The translations under genes and the position numbers were made by a program. A model generated the notes under the pieces. The model made no database searches. It had not been told where the DNA came from and was given only the letters and a program-made list of their open reading frames with translations. Source: Pseudocercospora fijiensis CIRAD86 (Eukaryota > Ascomycota > Dothideomycetes > Mycosphaerellales > Mycosphaerellaceae). Taken from it: a stretch of 64,000 nt of DNA. Of this stretch, positions 44,281 through 55,479 are shown in pieces. The first letter of the stretch is position 1. Each line of letters opens with the position of its first letter. The stretch covers positions 491,876 to 555,875 of the forward strand of contig NW_006921541.1 of the NCBI RefSeq assembly GCF_000340215.1, given 5' to 3'.

Positions 44281-44747
44281 TTCGCCGTCCTAGCAGTTCT
44301 TGCACAACTCGACCAATCAGATCTTTAGCTCTCAAAATCCGGGGAGTCACGTGGTGGCATACGAGGGGATTTGGCACCCTGTAGTACCCTTGTTATTGTA
44401 AGGCGAGCTTCGCTCGCAATCAGCCACGTCAGTCAACCCCAACCTGCCAAGGCTCACCATACGGACCCACATGGCAAGAACGTGTATCAAGATCCACTTT
44501 CTACGACCTCCGCACTGGTTGTGGGCCCTACAATCTGGAGACTATGCATCCCAAGCTCTTGTCGTACAATGCTCCCAAGCATTCAGGCGAGTTCAATGCT
44601 CCAGCGGCCAATGCTCCAGCGGCCAATGCTCCACGGAAGCGCGAATACATCAATAGACCGGACTCGCGTCTTTCGCACAGTAGGTAATTTCAATAGTGCT
44701 CTTCGCCTTCATTCTCCTACCCACTCGCTAGGCTCCGCTCTGCAACC
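44281..44747. other. Upstream region of MFS transporter 2
   Basis: Ordinary composition resumes. A 15-bp tandem repeat occurs 110-155 bp before the ATG (separate entry). A plus frame from 44371 overlaps the gene in another phase and is not called. Confidence 0.5.
44594..44636 (+). repeat. 15-bp tandem repeat upstream of MFS gene 2
   Basis: Two exact copies of caatgctccagcggc are followed by a partial third copy (caatgctccacgg). The array lies in the promoter or 5' UTR of the transporter gene. Confidence 0.75.
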
Positions 44748-46486
44748 ATGCGCTCTTCTCCAAGCCTCAAGAAGTCTGATTCCGACGACATCCTCGAAGA
44801 AATCCAACCCAACGAGAACGAAAACGTGATAAAAGAAAAAGGACATGTTGCCGTAGATTTCGTCGAAGATCCAGAGCTTACGAAACAACTCCTCAAGAAA
44901 GTCGACTGGCGACTGATCCCCGTCCTCACGCTTCTCTACCTCATGTCGTACATGGATCGCAGCATGATCGGAAATGCGAGAATAGCAGGACTTCAAGAAG
45001 ACCTGGCACTGACGGACTTGCAGTTCAATATGTGCTTGACGGTAAGGACTTATCAGAGGAGCGGAGAGACTACGTTATCCCTTCCTGACTTGCCCGGCCA
45101 GATTTTCTTCATACCTTATGCTTTGCTTGAAGTGCCTGCGAACATCATGCTCAAGCTACTGAAGCCCAGGCTCTGGCTGACAATCATCACCCTGCTTTGG
45201 GGCGCGGTCATGACTCTATCTGGGTGAGAGAAGAAAATTTGCCATCGGGAACAAGGGCCTCCTGCTGACGAATGACAGCTTGGTCGACAACTACTCTGGA
45301 CTACTGGCAGCTCGCTTCTTCCTGGGCGTCACCGAGGTAAGCGATCGAGTGTAACTTCCATTGTCCAAGCTAAGCATCCAAGGCCGGCTTCTTCCCAGCA
45401 GCATCCTACATCCTCACAATGTGGTACGCCAAACACGAACTGCAAACCCGAATGGCATACTTCTACTGCGCCGCGACTCTCGCCGGCGCATTCGCAGGGC
45501 TATTCGCATATGCCCTCAATCTGATGGACGGCATCGGCGGGCTCGCCGGGTGGCGCTGGATTTTCATCATCAACGGCCTGATGACAGTCGGAGTCGGAGT
45601 TTTCATCCCATTCATGATGGTCGACGGTCCGGAGAAAGCGAAGTACTTCACGCCCGAGCAGAAAGCCTATTTCCTTACACGCCTCGAGGTGAATTACAGC
45701 AGTGGAGGGAAAGAAAAAGAAGGCTTTAAATGGAAATATTTGAAGCAAGCACTTTCCGACTGGAAGATTTGGTTGTCGACACTGATATTTTGGGGCAACG
45801 CGATCCCAGGTTATGGGTATGTGTGTGTGTGTGTCCAGCATTTCACGCAAGATAGCTAACGCCGCTGCTTTTCCAGCTTCGTCCTCAGCCTACCAACCAC
45901 CATCAGGGGCCTCGGCTACTCATCCCAAAAAGCTCAACTCTTAACAATACCAGTCTACATCGCCGCCCTCATCTTCGTTATCTTCTGCTCCATTCTTTCA
46001 GATCGCTATAGGAAGCGCTCACCCTTCGTCATCTACCCATACTTCCTCTCCGCAACCGGCTTCCTCATCCTCCTCGCCATGCCCTCCGATCGCTGGCCCG
46101 GCGCTCGCTACGGGATCCTGTTCCTCGTCGCCATCGGTCTCTACGTACCTCTCGTAGGAGTCGTATCCTGGAACGCAAACAATCTCGCAGGGTCCTGGAA
46201 GCGCAGTATTGGCATGGCTTTGCAAATTACAGTGGGAAATCTCGGAGGTGTGGTGGCTAGCAATATCTATGTCGGTCGTGAGGCGCCGAGTTATTGGACT
46301 GGGTATGGAGTCAGTCTTGGAGTTACGGGAGTTGCGATTGCGGCAGGGTTTGGATTGAAGGGACTTTTGACAGCGAAGAATAAGAGAAGGGATATGGTGA
46401 GCGAAGAGGATGTGAGATCGAGGTATAGCGATGAGCAATTGGCGGAGATGGGGGATGAAAGTCCGCTGTTTAGGTATGTGCTTTAG
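44748..46486 (+). CDS. MFS transporter, anion:cation symporter family (Dal5/TNA1-like)
   Basis: Five exons: 44748-45041, 45102-45223, 45279-45336, 45383-45816 and 45877-46486. All introns are GT-AG, and splicing gives 505 residues. After a 55-residue charged cytoplasmic N-terminus comes VDWRLIPVLTLLYLMSYMDRSMIGNARI, then FFIPYALLEVPANIMLK, RFFLGVTEAGFFPA and GWRWIFIINGLMT, all hallmarks of the family. About twelve membrane helices and a hydrophilic tail (NKRRDMVSEEDV) follow. Members move small organic anions such as nicotinate, allantoate, pantothenate or tartrate with protons through the plasma membrane. The substrate is unknown. The gene is convergent with the secreted GMC oxidoreductase on its right, and starts only about 470 bp from the edge of the Helitron block. 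It is a distant relative of the transporter at 8949. Confidence 0.92.
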
Positions 46487-46980
46487 TTCTCTACTCGCCA
46501 GCAAATCCTGTTTTTTGGAGAGATCAGCAAAAGACGAGATGAGCGAATCGTGAGATCTCTCTCGCTATAACATCTTAACTTTATCTTCACAAACGCCAAC
46601 GCATTCGATCCATACTCATTCCTAGACATGTAGCCTTGATGAGTCGCCGCATTGCAACAACATGGATCAAGCGCATCGAATCTTAGAGTAATTAGCGTGA
46701 TTGTCTCTTTCAAGTCGTCGTGTCACCGAGTTCTGGCAATGATTGCCAGCTAACCCACTCGGGAGGTCTTCTGTATAGCCCAACCCGAGGATCGTGAACA
46801 ATGCACCTACATCGAGTATGATTGCTCGCAAGAATACACACATGCTTGCAATTCGCGAAAACGGAACAGCCGTGATTGAAACCTAAGAATATCAGCATAG
46901 AAAACCCAATCTTCAAAGCCACGGATGCGTATGCCGCCTGTGTCATATACAATACAATGCAATCAAACCCCCTCTCCCTC
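46487..46980. other. Intergenic between convergent genes
   Basis: This is 3' flanking sequence of the transporter and the GMC gene. Short open frames on both strands have no domain. Nothing else is noted. Confidence 0.5.
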
Positions 46981-48940
46981 TCAACCCTTCTCACCCGTCA
47001 AAATGAGATGCGCAGCTCTTTCCGCCAAAGCATACATGGTCGAAGTCGGATGCCCACCCATATTAAAAGGCACGGCGGAAGCATCGCACACGCGGACATT
47101 CGAAGTCCCATAGACTTTCAGATTCCCATCCACAACACCTCCCCATTTCCGTGGCCTAGGAACGATAGTCAGTTCGTCAGCATCTTACACAGACATCGAT
47201 CGATTGACGAGAGAGAAACAACTCACAGCATAGCAGCAGTCCCAATCCCATGCCAGCCAGCCCGGAAATTATCCGACCAGTAATCCTTCCACTCATCATC
47301 GCTGGCATCAAGTGCCAAATTCTTATATCCCGGTTGAGTTTCTTCCGTCGTCAGATTGGCCAAGGGTTGGGTGGCGAAGAGTTTCCGCACGAAGCGGCCA
47401 GCTGCGATGTAGATTTCCCAGTCCCATTCGAGCATGAACCAATTCACGTCGATGAAAGGTGCTTCGGCGGCGAGATCGGCGTTGGCGCCGGCGATGTGGC
47501 AGCTTCCTCTTGACAACGGGATCAAAGGCCAGAATTCCATGTTCACGACGTTGTTGTTGACGGCTTGGCCGCTGAAAATCTCGACGACCGGGACAGGGGT
47601 GTTGAAAATGGCGTCGTACTGGACTTGGAGGGAATTCAAGATCTGGTCGGAGGAGAGGGAGTTGTTGATTCGGTTTGAGATCGTTGTTGCGTAGTCCCCG
47701 AGTGAAGCGTTGACACGCTGCTGCATGGAAGCAGCTTCGTTGCCGAGGATGTCCTCGTAAGTCGCATGGATCAGGTAATTCGTGATGATTTCTTCGCCAA
47801 CCGTGTCGGGGAACGTGATGGAAGCGTTTGAGTTCTTGTTGAAGAAGATGTTGCCTTGCGCTTGATCTTGCAGGTTTTCTCCCACTCCTGGCAAATCGAC
47901 CTTGGTATCGATCTTGTGAGACTTCAGGATTTTCGGATTGCCAATGCCGGAGTACTCCAAAATTCCTGGCGTGCGGTAGACGCCTGCGGAGAGGATCACC
48001 TCTTTCCTGGCGTGTATGACCGTCTTATTGTCGACATTCGAGATCTCCACGCCATGCGCTTTCAAGTCGCCTCCATCAGAGGATTTTTCCCAGTCAATGC
48101 GCTGGCACATCGTCTCATCGATCAATTCTAGGTTCGTTCGGCCTACGATAGGCAAGTAGTAAGCCTCTCTGGAGGACTCTCGTCGTTGCTCTCTTTGCGC
48201 ATTGATCACGAAGAAGCCAGGGTAAGTTGAAAGTCCTCTCGCATCGCCGCCGTTGAAGTCGCGGATTCGCGGGATGGAGAAAGCCTTTGCTGTTTCTTCC
48301 AAGAGCCTGAAGTAGTCGGGAACACCGACAGCGGGGTAAGTGATATTGACAGGGCCGGCGGTTCCATGGTAGTCAGGATTGTACTTGTTCTCCAAATCCC
48401 TTTGCTGTTGTTTCGTGGGCGGTTGAAGGCCTTCGGACGCTTTGTAAAAAGGAAACAGTTTCTCCCAAGACCAGCCGGCATTGTTCACGTTGCCCCAGTC
48501 GTCGATCGAGCGCCTGTCTGGTCTCGAGTATACTCGGCCTGTACAGCATGTCAGTGACTGACGCAGCGTGAATGATGGACTGTAAAGCTTACCATTGATT
48601 TGGGAGCTACCTCCTACGGTCTTACCGGCTGGCAAATCCTGTATCCTGCCGTTCGCATATTTCTGCGGTAAGCTGTGGTAGTTCCAGTATGCGGTGGTGC
48701 CATTGATGCCAGCTTCGACGACGAGGACTGAATTCTTCGGATCGGCGCTCAATCTGTTCGCCACTGCCAATCCAGCAGTACCGCCTTTGAACGTAGATTA
48801 CAGTCAGTAGGAGGAGCCTCAGGATCAGATAGCTTGCTTTGATTACCTCCGCAAACAATGTAGTCATATTCCTTCTTCAACTGTGCTGTGGCTCCAGCCC
48901 ATAAGGCGGCCGTAATTAGAAACGAGCGGAATTCGAGCAT
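46981..48940 (-). CDS. Secreted GMC oxidoreductase
   Basis: Four exons on the minus strand: 48847-48940, 48593-48784, 47227-48538 and 46981-47155. All introns are GT-AG (62, 54 and 71 bp), and joining gives 590 residues. I chose the ATG at 48940 because MLEFRSFLITAALWAGATAQ is a signal peptide; an in-frame ATG at 49033 would add 31 residues. The first intron splits the FAD Rossmann motif DYIVCGGGTAGLAVANRL. Further features are VVEAG, the GMC signature 1 region AGKTVGGSSQING, signature 2 VILSAGVYRTPGILEYSGIG, the active-site His of WHGIGTAAML near the end, and the final VYGTSNVRVCDASAVPFNMGGHP. Such enzymes oxidise alcohols or sugars using FAD, often producing H2O2 outside the cell. The subfamily (aryl-alcohol, glucose or other) is not certain. 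Confidence 0.92.
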
Positions 48941-50019
48941 GGCGCCCGCAATAATCAGTGACGGCTGAAGAAAGAGAACGAAAGATTGCAAAGAGCACCA
49001 GCGTTGTCGCGGCAAATGAGAGGAGCGCGCCATCTACAGACATGGTAACGACATGGTAGGTAATAATAAATGGGCTTCCCCTTGCACGAAGTTCATTCGT
49101 TGGAACATTGGCCGCTAGTTCTAATCGCGATGCTACCCTGCAGAGCATCAGGGAAGCCCATGTGTGATGATCTGGATCTCTTGGTATAACCGTTCTTACT
49201 GGGCTGATATCCAAATTATTCTACAGTCCTTCGCGGCGCCCACGTGTTGGTATCAGCGGCGATGTTGCAGCTCCATGGACGGATTGGGAGGCTTTTGTGT
49301 GCTTCAAGGGACTTTCCTTTGCGCATCTGATGAACATAGAATAACGTTAGACCAGGCTTTTCCGAACGGCTGGGTGCCAGGAAGGATGGGCATGGGGCCT
49401 GTTAGGCTATTAAGCACTACCCAATAGAGGAGTACCAGTACCTCGGAATGCTGAATACGGACTGCTTTCGAGTGCTTGCTGGACCATTGTGGATGTCGCG
49501 CTAGGCTGTGAAGTCGACACTCGCGAGCCATGTAGCATTGATATTTTGATCTTTGCTCGACTCCTTCGCAGTCCGCACATCTGTGTGTGTCAGGACTCCC
49601 ACTCCATGCTTCTTAATGGGACTCATGGGAGATGTGAGTGGACGTGGGAGCCTGTTCGTGCGGTAATTTGCCTCGCGTTCATGTGCATGGGCACCCAAGC
49701 ATGGTCATTTGCGCCATTGTGGCCGCGCAAAGGGCTGCCTGGAGTCCCTTGACCTGTGAATGATGTCGAGGCGCGATGCGAAGCACTGCGGGAGCGGACT
49801 TTCATATGCAGAGTGATACATTGTCACGTGGAGAGGTTGTGCATGGCGAGACTGGTGGAGAGGTGGAGGTGGAGGTGGAGGTGGAGGTGGAGGTGGAGGT
49901 GGAGGTGGAAAGAAAGGAGAGGCAGGAATAGATATGGTTTGAGCTAACGCTAACATGCTTGTTAGTCATTCCCGTCATCCCACACCAACGTTTTATTATT
50001 TCATCCTCCATCCCCTTAG
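48941..50019. other. Intergenic, promoter of GMC gene and simple repeats
   Basis: Ordinary composition. The minus-strand promoter of the GMC oxidoreductase should lie at the left. Apart from a purine-rich hexanucleotide repeat (49861-49909) there is no recognisable structure. Low-complexity frames over that repeat are not genes. Confidence 0.5.
49861..49909 (+). repeat. (AGGTGG)n microsatellite
   Basis: About eight perfect copies of a 6-base unit form a purine-rich strand with regularly spaced G pairs. It lies 110 bp from the edge of the RIP block at about 50020. Confidence 0.9.
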
Positions 50020-50499
50020 TTAACTCGTCGCCTCGGAGCGTTCGTCGGCTAAACAGGCATTAACCCCTACGGTGTCTATATATTTAGCTTTTAGAATAGC
50101 ACCTTATATGTAAATACTAGGGCTTCTATTAGACTCGTTTAGTATATAACTATGCCGCTTTTAGTGCCGCCGCACTCGGAGACTAAAAACTAACTCTTAA
50201 AGGTTCAAACCGTAAAGTTAAACTAGCTAATTTAGTAGTGCTAAATAGACTGCTTCTAAGCTACTATAGTCGATACAGCGGAAGCTAATAAAGAAGACAA
50301 CGACTAAGGGTAGTTATAACAAGTAGATAAGGCTTATAGTAACCCTATTAAGTACGATAAGTACGTACACTTATATACTAAGGGTCCGGTCTTCGAGAGG
50401 GCTATAAATACAGTACCTCGTAGATTAGAATAGAAGCTATATAGTACTAGAAATAAGGACGATACAATTAAGGCTATTAGTAGCGATAATAGAGCTAGA

Positions 50500-52680
50500 G
50501 GCCTTTGTTATCCGATAGAAGACGACCTAAAGGAAGACTAATTTAAGCTATTAGTAGCGACTAAGTACTAGCGGAAGGTTAACTTACCTATCTACCTATA
50601 AGGTAACCTCTCGGAGGTTAAGGACGTATAGTACGAGTTCTTTAACCTCCTATAGACTAATAAGGTTGTAGACAGGTTAGTAAAGTATACTAACGAGTAT
50701 ATAGAGACCCGAGAGGAGTTTAAAATAGACAAAGCTAGAAACCCCCGAATTAGCTATAATAGGAGGCCTAAGATTGTTATATCTAGATACCCTTAGAAAC
50801 TAGTAGGGCGTAAAGATATAATAATCTTCGTAGCCCTTATTATCTACATATCCGCGATCTAAATAGCCGATAAGTCCGATTACTAAAGGGACGACAAATA
50901 CTAGCTAGTCTACGCAATCGCTAAATATATAAGTAAGTAGCGCTTCCGACAGATTAAGGCCGCTCTATAGTATAGAAGTCCTATTCTAAGAGGCTCTAGA
51001 TTGCCTACGTAGGCGTAGATATTGCTATTAGCCGACCTATTACGAGATAGGTTTAAGACCGTCGTTATACCTAGAACTAATATATCGCTTAATAAGTCTA
51101 TAATCCGGTTTATAGGGCGGTCTAGTTATATTATAATAATGCGAGGCAAGCCGACGCCTATCGGATACTATATCCTTTGCCTATATAAAGGTAGATACCT
51201 ATATTCCTTCTTATTCTTAAGCCCTCGAAAGTAATACTCTTAGGAAGCCGAAACAGACGAATTCGTAACTAGGGTCCTTAAGCGGCCGGTTATCGTTCGT
51301 AAGCAGCTTACTAGCGCTAAAATAGTCGACCGTGTAAAGGAGAGTAATAAGAGGCGTCGAGATAGGCTTAATAGCCTTACTAGGGGTAGTAGTTATAATA
51401 GAATAAGTAGTGTCTACGAGGTTAATAAAATAAAAGTCGACTTCTACTTAAGGGGCGCTAACTAGTCGGAAAGTACGAAAAGCTCGGAAAGTGCCGTAAG
51501 CGAGCCTAGTAGTATATAACCGACTAACTACGCCTACGGACTTAATCTTAGCGCAAGGCTAAGCCCGCTAAGAATCGCTATCCTTCGACTATTACTATAA
51601 CTTCTATTCTAAATATACTACTTCTATATCTTTATAGATAATCTGTTTAATAACGTTATCCTATTCGCTATTCTAAAGCATCTCGGAATTGCTACGACTA
51701 GCACTATACGATCCGGCTCCTTATCGTAGCCTTAGAGAGGCGCTAAATTCGAGAAGTTAGGTTAGCTTCTAAAAAATAGAAAGCGGAAGAAATTAACGTT
51801 TCTACTACTAAATCGCAAGACGACTCGTTTCCTATTCGATACCCTATTATATAAGGTAATTTATAGTATAGCGGCGGTTGTCTAGTAGGACAGAAATCTC
51901 GTTTAGTTCCTTATAAACGCTATTAATCCTCGAAGCCGAGAAAATCGCTTTAGGGTACGCCTACGAGCCTATAATAACGCCTTTATTAATAACTACGTAC
52001 GACCTTACTAGAAAGAGGAGCGAGAACTTAAGCTATTACTAAGCATCGCCGCTCGCTATAATAATAGTATAGGTAGCGTAGATATCTATAACTAGCTCCG
52101 GTTCTACTATTCCTCTTAGTATAAGTTACGGAAGGGTTAGTATCTACTCTTCTACTTCCTACTTAATACCGCTATTATTAACGTATATATACTTCTTCGA
52201 GGCGATAAGACAAACAAAGACTTTACTTTCTAACGCGAGTTTAGAGTCAAATTAGCGTAGCAAATAGTCCGTAAGGCATAGAGCGAGAAGAACGCTCGAG
52301 AGGCTATAGAAGCCTCGGTAAGAGCGCTTTGTATACTAACTCTACTACCTCCTCGAAGCGCTAGTTAATTCATCTCCGGATATACCTACAATCGTAGCGG
52401 TAGAAGATCTAAGCGCTATTAGATTAGGAAAGGCGATAGCTTACCTATAGTTAAAAAGAAACGGCGTATAGAGCGTAGTAGATAAGCAGTCTACCTAATA
52501 AAGCCTATACTTCTACGATAGCGTTGCTATCTCTATAAGCACGTAAGAATAGCTCTTAGCTTTAAGTAGTAGCCTCTTAGCGGCAAGTAAGAACACTAGA
52601 CAACTATAGCCTATAACTACTATAGTCCTATTACTATCTATAGTAGTTGCGAGCCTATATAGCATAGCTAACCGGACTTA
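50500..52680 (+). pseudogene. piggyBac-type transposase (DDE_Tnp_1_7) relic
   Basis: One 70-codon piece is still open (51022-51234) and matches the core of the family: NISLNKSIIRFIGRSSYIII, then RGKPTPIGYYILCLYKGRYL. The first catalytic Asp of ISLDES is Asn (51091-51093) and the next Glu is Lys; both are TpG-to-TpA changes. Further on, YIFIDNLFNNVILFAILKHLG at about 51626-51690 holds the second Asp (retained), and a later W-L-L-F-Y-F-L-L-N-T-AIINVYIL segment near 52135-52195 is the usual end of the domain. The C-terminus (52500-52680) shows Cys/His spacing with several Cys or His now Tyr, as in the piggyBac zinc finger. Live enzymes cut and paste DNA at TTAA. Confidence 0.8.
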
Positions 52681-52789
52681 GTAGCCTTCTTTACTGCTAT
52701 TAGACTACAACCTTCTACGTTAGAAGCCTTAACGCCGGCTCGAAGACCTTTACCTATACCTATAATAGGCTCTTTAGTACTGCCTTTAA

Positions 52790-53290
52790 CTTAATAACTT
52801 TATTCTTTAGCTTATCTACTTCTAGCTATAGCTAATTAAACTCCGCTGCGCTAACAACCTCTACCTTGCTTTAAGGGCCTTCTACGTCGGATAGTAACTC
52901 TTCCTTTACCTTACCTACTATACGCGCCGACTCCGCCTATTACTAGTTTACTAGGTTTAGGTCTACTCTTAAGTCCTTTACTAATAACTCGAGCTTCGAG
53001 ACACGCTTAATAAGTGCCTTATAGCGCTTATTCTCGGTAGATAAACGTAGCTTTAATAGACTAGCTAGCGGCACTAATTTGTAGACCTCTTCTACGGTTA
53101 ATTCTATACTATTCGAACGTAGTCTACGGCGCTGTCTTAACTCTTCTATTAAGCGGAAGCGGATAGGGCCCTATTATATATTAGTCTATATTTATCTATA
53201 GAAACAGTCTATAGACCTTCCTAGCAGGTATGCTTAGCGGTATTGTATTCCTTTACTTCGTATAGCTTATAAAAACTTAGTTATAAAGCT
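52790..53290 (-). pseudogene. Coiled-coil protein relic
   Basis: The minus strand, read through a few stops, gives a leucine/lysine/glutamate-rich helix series: LASLLKLRLSTENKRYKALI, then RVSKLELLVKDLRVDL, and later FN-LELEVDKLKNKVIKLK. The heptad pattern is clear over roughly 110 codons. I could not match it to a transposase or other family. It may be a separate small element, or a gene of the same one on the opposite strand. Confidence 0.45.
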
Positions 53291-53340
53291 AGTCTACTAG
53301 AACGACGACTCGTAAGAGTGTCGGCTTCCTAACCTTTAGC

Positions 53341-54486
53341 TCTACTACGGAAGAACCCGAAGCCCAATCGGACAGTATCGCTATTCGAGGGGCGATGCAG
53401 GTTTGTATAGGGCCACACCGGATTTAGCATAGAAGGTGGAACCCGACAAGGGCAGAGCCAGGGTAGGTGTTCGACGGACTTAACCACGGAGGCGGTTAAA
53501 GGGATCATCTTCACAACACCTTCAACAATTCTACTCTCCAAGCATCGTCCGCTTGGAAAAACGTCCTCAGAGACTTCGAGCCATCACGCTGTGTGCTCTC
53601 TGAATATGACCTGGCAGATGCCGCGTATCATCAGGGGTACCGCTATGCTATGCTAACAGAACAGCCATCCATATTCTCCGCGGCCACGCCCATCCTTCGT
53701 TCTGCGCCCACTCCAACTCTACTTGATAAATTTACGAAAACACGCCGACGCTGCACATGAACAGCGGGCAATCTAAAACTGGACGCCTTGCTATTTCAAT
53801 GCCACCAGCAAGAGCATCCTTCCATTGCTTGCATGCTGTGTGAAAACACGTAGGCACGCACTAGCAGCCACTAGAATATCTGGTCTGTGTGTACGACCTT
53901 GGAAGCGAGCTATGCTTCGAAGTTGCATCTTCCAGACATTATTCTGGCGATTGTGTCGGAGTCGTTCCGTTTCCTAGTGGCATCAAGATTGGGACCATTT
54001 GCAAAAGGCATCTTTCAAAGCTGAAGACTTGACAAGGACGAGCATGGGGACTTCTCAGCCAGATACTTGCGCATTGCGCTTGTACAGCTTCAGGCTCATG
54101 ATCTCTCTGCCGACGAACACAGTGCATACTGTAGAATGTGCTGCCAGTAGCTTGTGAGGGCTAGCCGTGGGGACTGATTCCTGAGCCGCTATGAAGTCTG
54201 TATGACTGTACCGACATCTACACACCATGAATGATTCGCTACGCTTGCTCAATCCTTCGGCGAGAATTGAGAAGCCGCGCAACTGTTAACTTTGACGACG
54301 TTGAAGTCATAAAGCTATTCTACATACGCTAGGACTTTAGCGTGGTTGCGCCTCAAGCGATCTGCGCAGAGGGCCCTGACGATCCGGTGGTATCGTACTG
54401 TATAATCCTTCAGCAGGAGAACGCCTGCATCCCTCACACTCCTTGGAGACAACGCCCAGTTCCACTTCGCAGCCGTGTTCGTTGGA
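53341..54486. other. Intergenic, no supported gene
   Basis: Ordinary composition, with several overlapping short frames on the minus strand (53329-53541, 53939-54127, 54055-54282), none with a domain. It includes the upstream region of the Ser/Thr-rich gene at 54487. Confidence 0.4.
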
Positions 54487-55435
54487 ATGAGGAACCGGAT
54501 CACCATCTTCAGCACCCTCTCTTCCTTCCTGGCGCAATACTCGGCAGCGTCTTCTTCTTCTGGTGTCGGAGACTACATCGCGGCTGGACTTCGAAAGGAT
54601 GCATCGAGCACGACCATAGCTTCTTCGAACTCGGTTTTGACATCCTCATCACCTTCTTTCGCGGCATCCAGGAATACCACAACCAACACTCTTTTCATCA
54701 ACAGCGATCATGCGGCGTTAATATCATCCACATCATCGTCGGGCGGGATGAGCAATTCACATCACTCCATGGACGTCACCACATCGACAGGCAGCTTTGC
54801 ACCAGTAACATCCGCGAACAGCTCCATATTCCATTCAAGCACTGGATCAACATCAACGTCCGCGAACAGCTCGATACATCATTTCATGAACCTTGCTGCA
54901 CCTTCAGTCAGCGCACACAATCTTACGCACTCCAACAGCAGCAGAAACGCATCATTAGACGATAGCTGTTGGAACTCATGGAGCTCCCATTGGAACTTGT
55001 TGAATCCTATCAAAACGACATATGTCACGACCGCGGTGTCAACCGACATCCAGCCGGTAACCTCGGACAGCTCTACCGCATTCTGGTATGTGACCGTGGT
55101 ACAGCTAACGACGGTCACTCAATTTGATGGCGCGCATGCCATTGCCACGAGTGCATTCACAGACACTGAAACCTATTCCTTCCCTTCCACCACGACCATT
55201 GGAATCAGCACTGTCACCGAGACCATCACAACGTCAGTGTCCGCTCCAACTGAAGGCATAACAGCGCCTCCTTGCGCATTGCCCTCGTTTGTTCCCCAGT
55301 GTCAGAGCTCCTGGGATAGTTACGAGTCATGGAATTGGCAGCTCGCATCCGGCCTGGTCCAGCCCGAATGCGTCCCCCGAACGATCGGGACGATTCAGCC
55401 AAATCAAACATTCAGTATTGAATTCCGAAATGAAG
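54487..55435 (+). pseudogene. Ser/Thr-rich secreted or cell-wall protein, 3' end lost
   Basis: The ATG at 54487 opens MRNRITIFSTLSSFLAQYSA, a plausible signal peptide. The following 230 residues are very rich in Ser, Thr, Asn and Ala (TSANSSIFHSSTGSTSTSAN), as in O-glycosylated fungal surface proteins, and contain VT-rich strands (VTVVQLTTVTQFD). A Cys-containing end, CALPSFVPQCQSSWDSYESW, then PECVPR, looks like the start of a folded extracellular domain. After about 55435 the frame stays open to 55611 but loses this character and overlaps the antisense 3' end of the SNF2 relic. I infer that the gene was cut by insertion of the SNF2-bearing element, so the product lacks its native C-terminus. 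No GPI signal is seen. Confidence 0.65.
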
Positions 55436-55479
55436 GAGCTACGAAGAAAGACCAATCAGTAACATTGCCCTCAGCCCTA

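Larger units (their letters stand above)
50020..53340. mobile_element. RIP-mutated block containing a piggyBac-type element
   Basis: The block starts at or near a TTAA (50020-50023), the target site of piggyBac transposons, though no matching terminal repeat was found on the right (TTAA occurs at 53480 and 53496 but its inner flanks do not match). The plus strand encodes a dead DDE_Tnp_1_7 transposase (50.5-52.7 kb). A minus-strand coiled-coil relic follows at 52.79-53.29 kb. Edges with ordinary DNA are fairly sharp on both sides. Confidence 0.65.

Noticed and set aside
44240..44300. tRNA-like T-arm (ggagttcgagttt) followed by gccgtcc
   Set aside because: No matching acceptor 5' strand, D-arm or anticodon arm could be found upstream, and the stem pairs poorly. 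At most a fragment.
52790..53290. Fot1/pogo transposase C-terminus
   Set aside because: First impression from another frame; the frame with heptad repeats is more coherent and does not show pogo motifs.
54342..54965. 207-codon plus-strand frame overlapping the Ser/Thr-rich gene
   Set aside because: It is the +1 shadow of the Ser/Thr-rich frame, with His/Gln-rich composition caused by the same codons.
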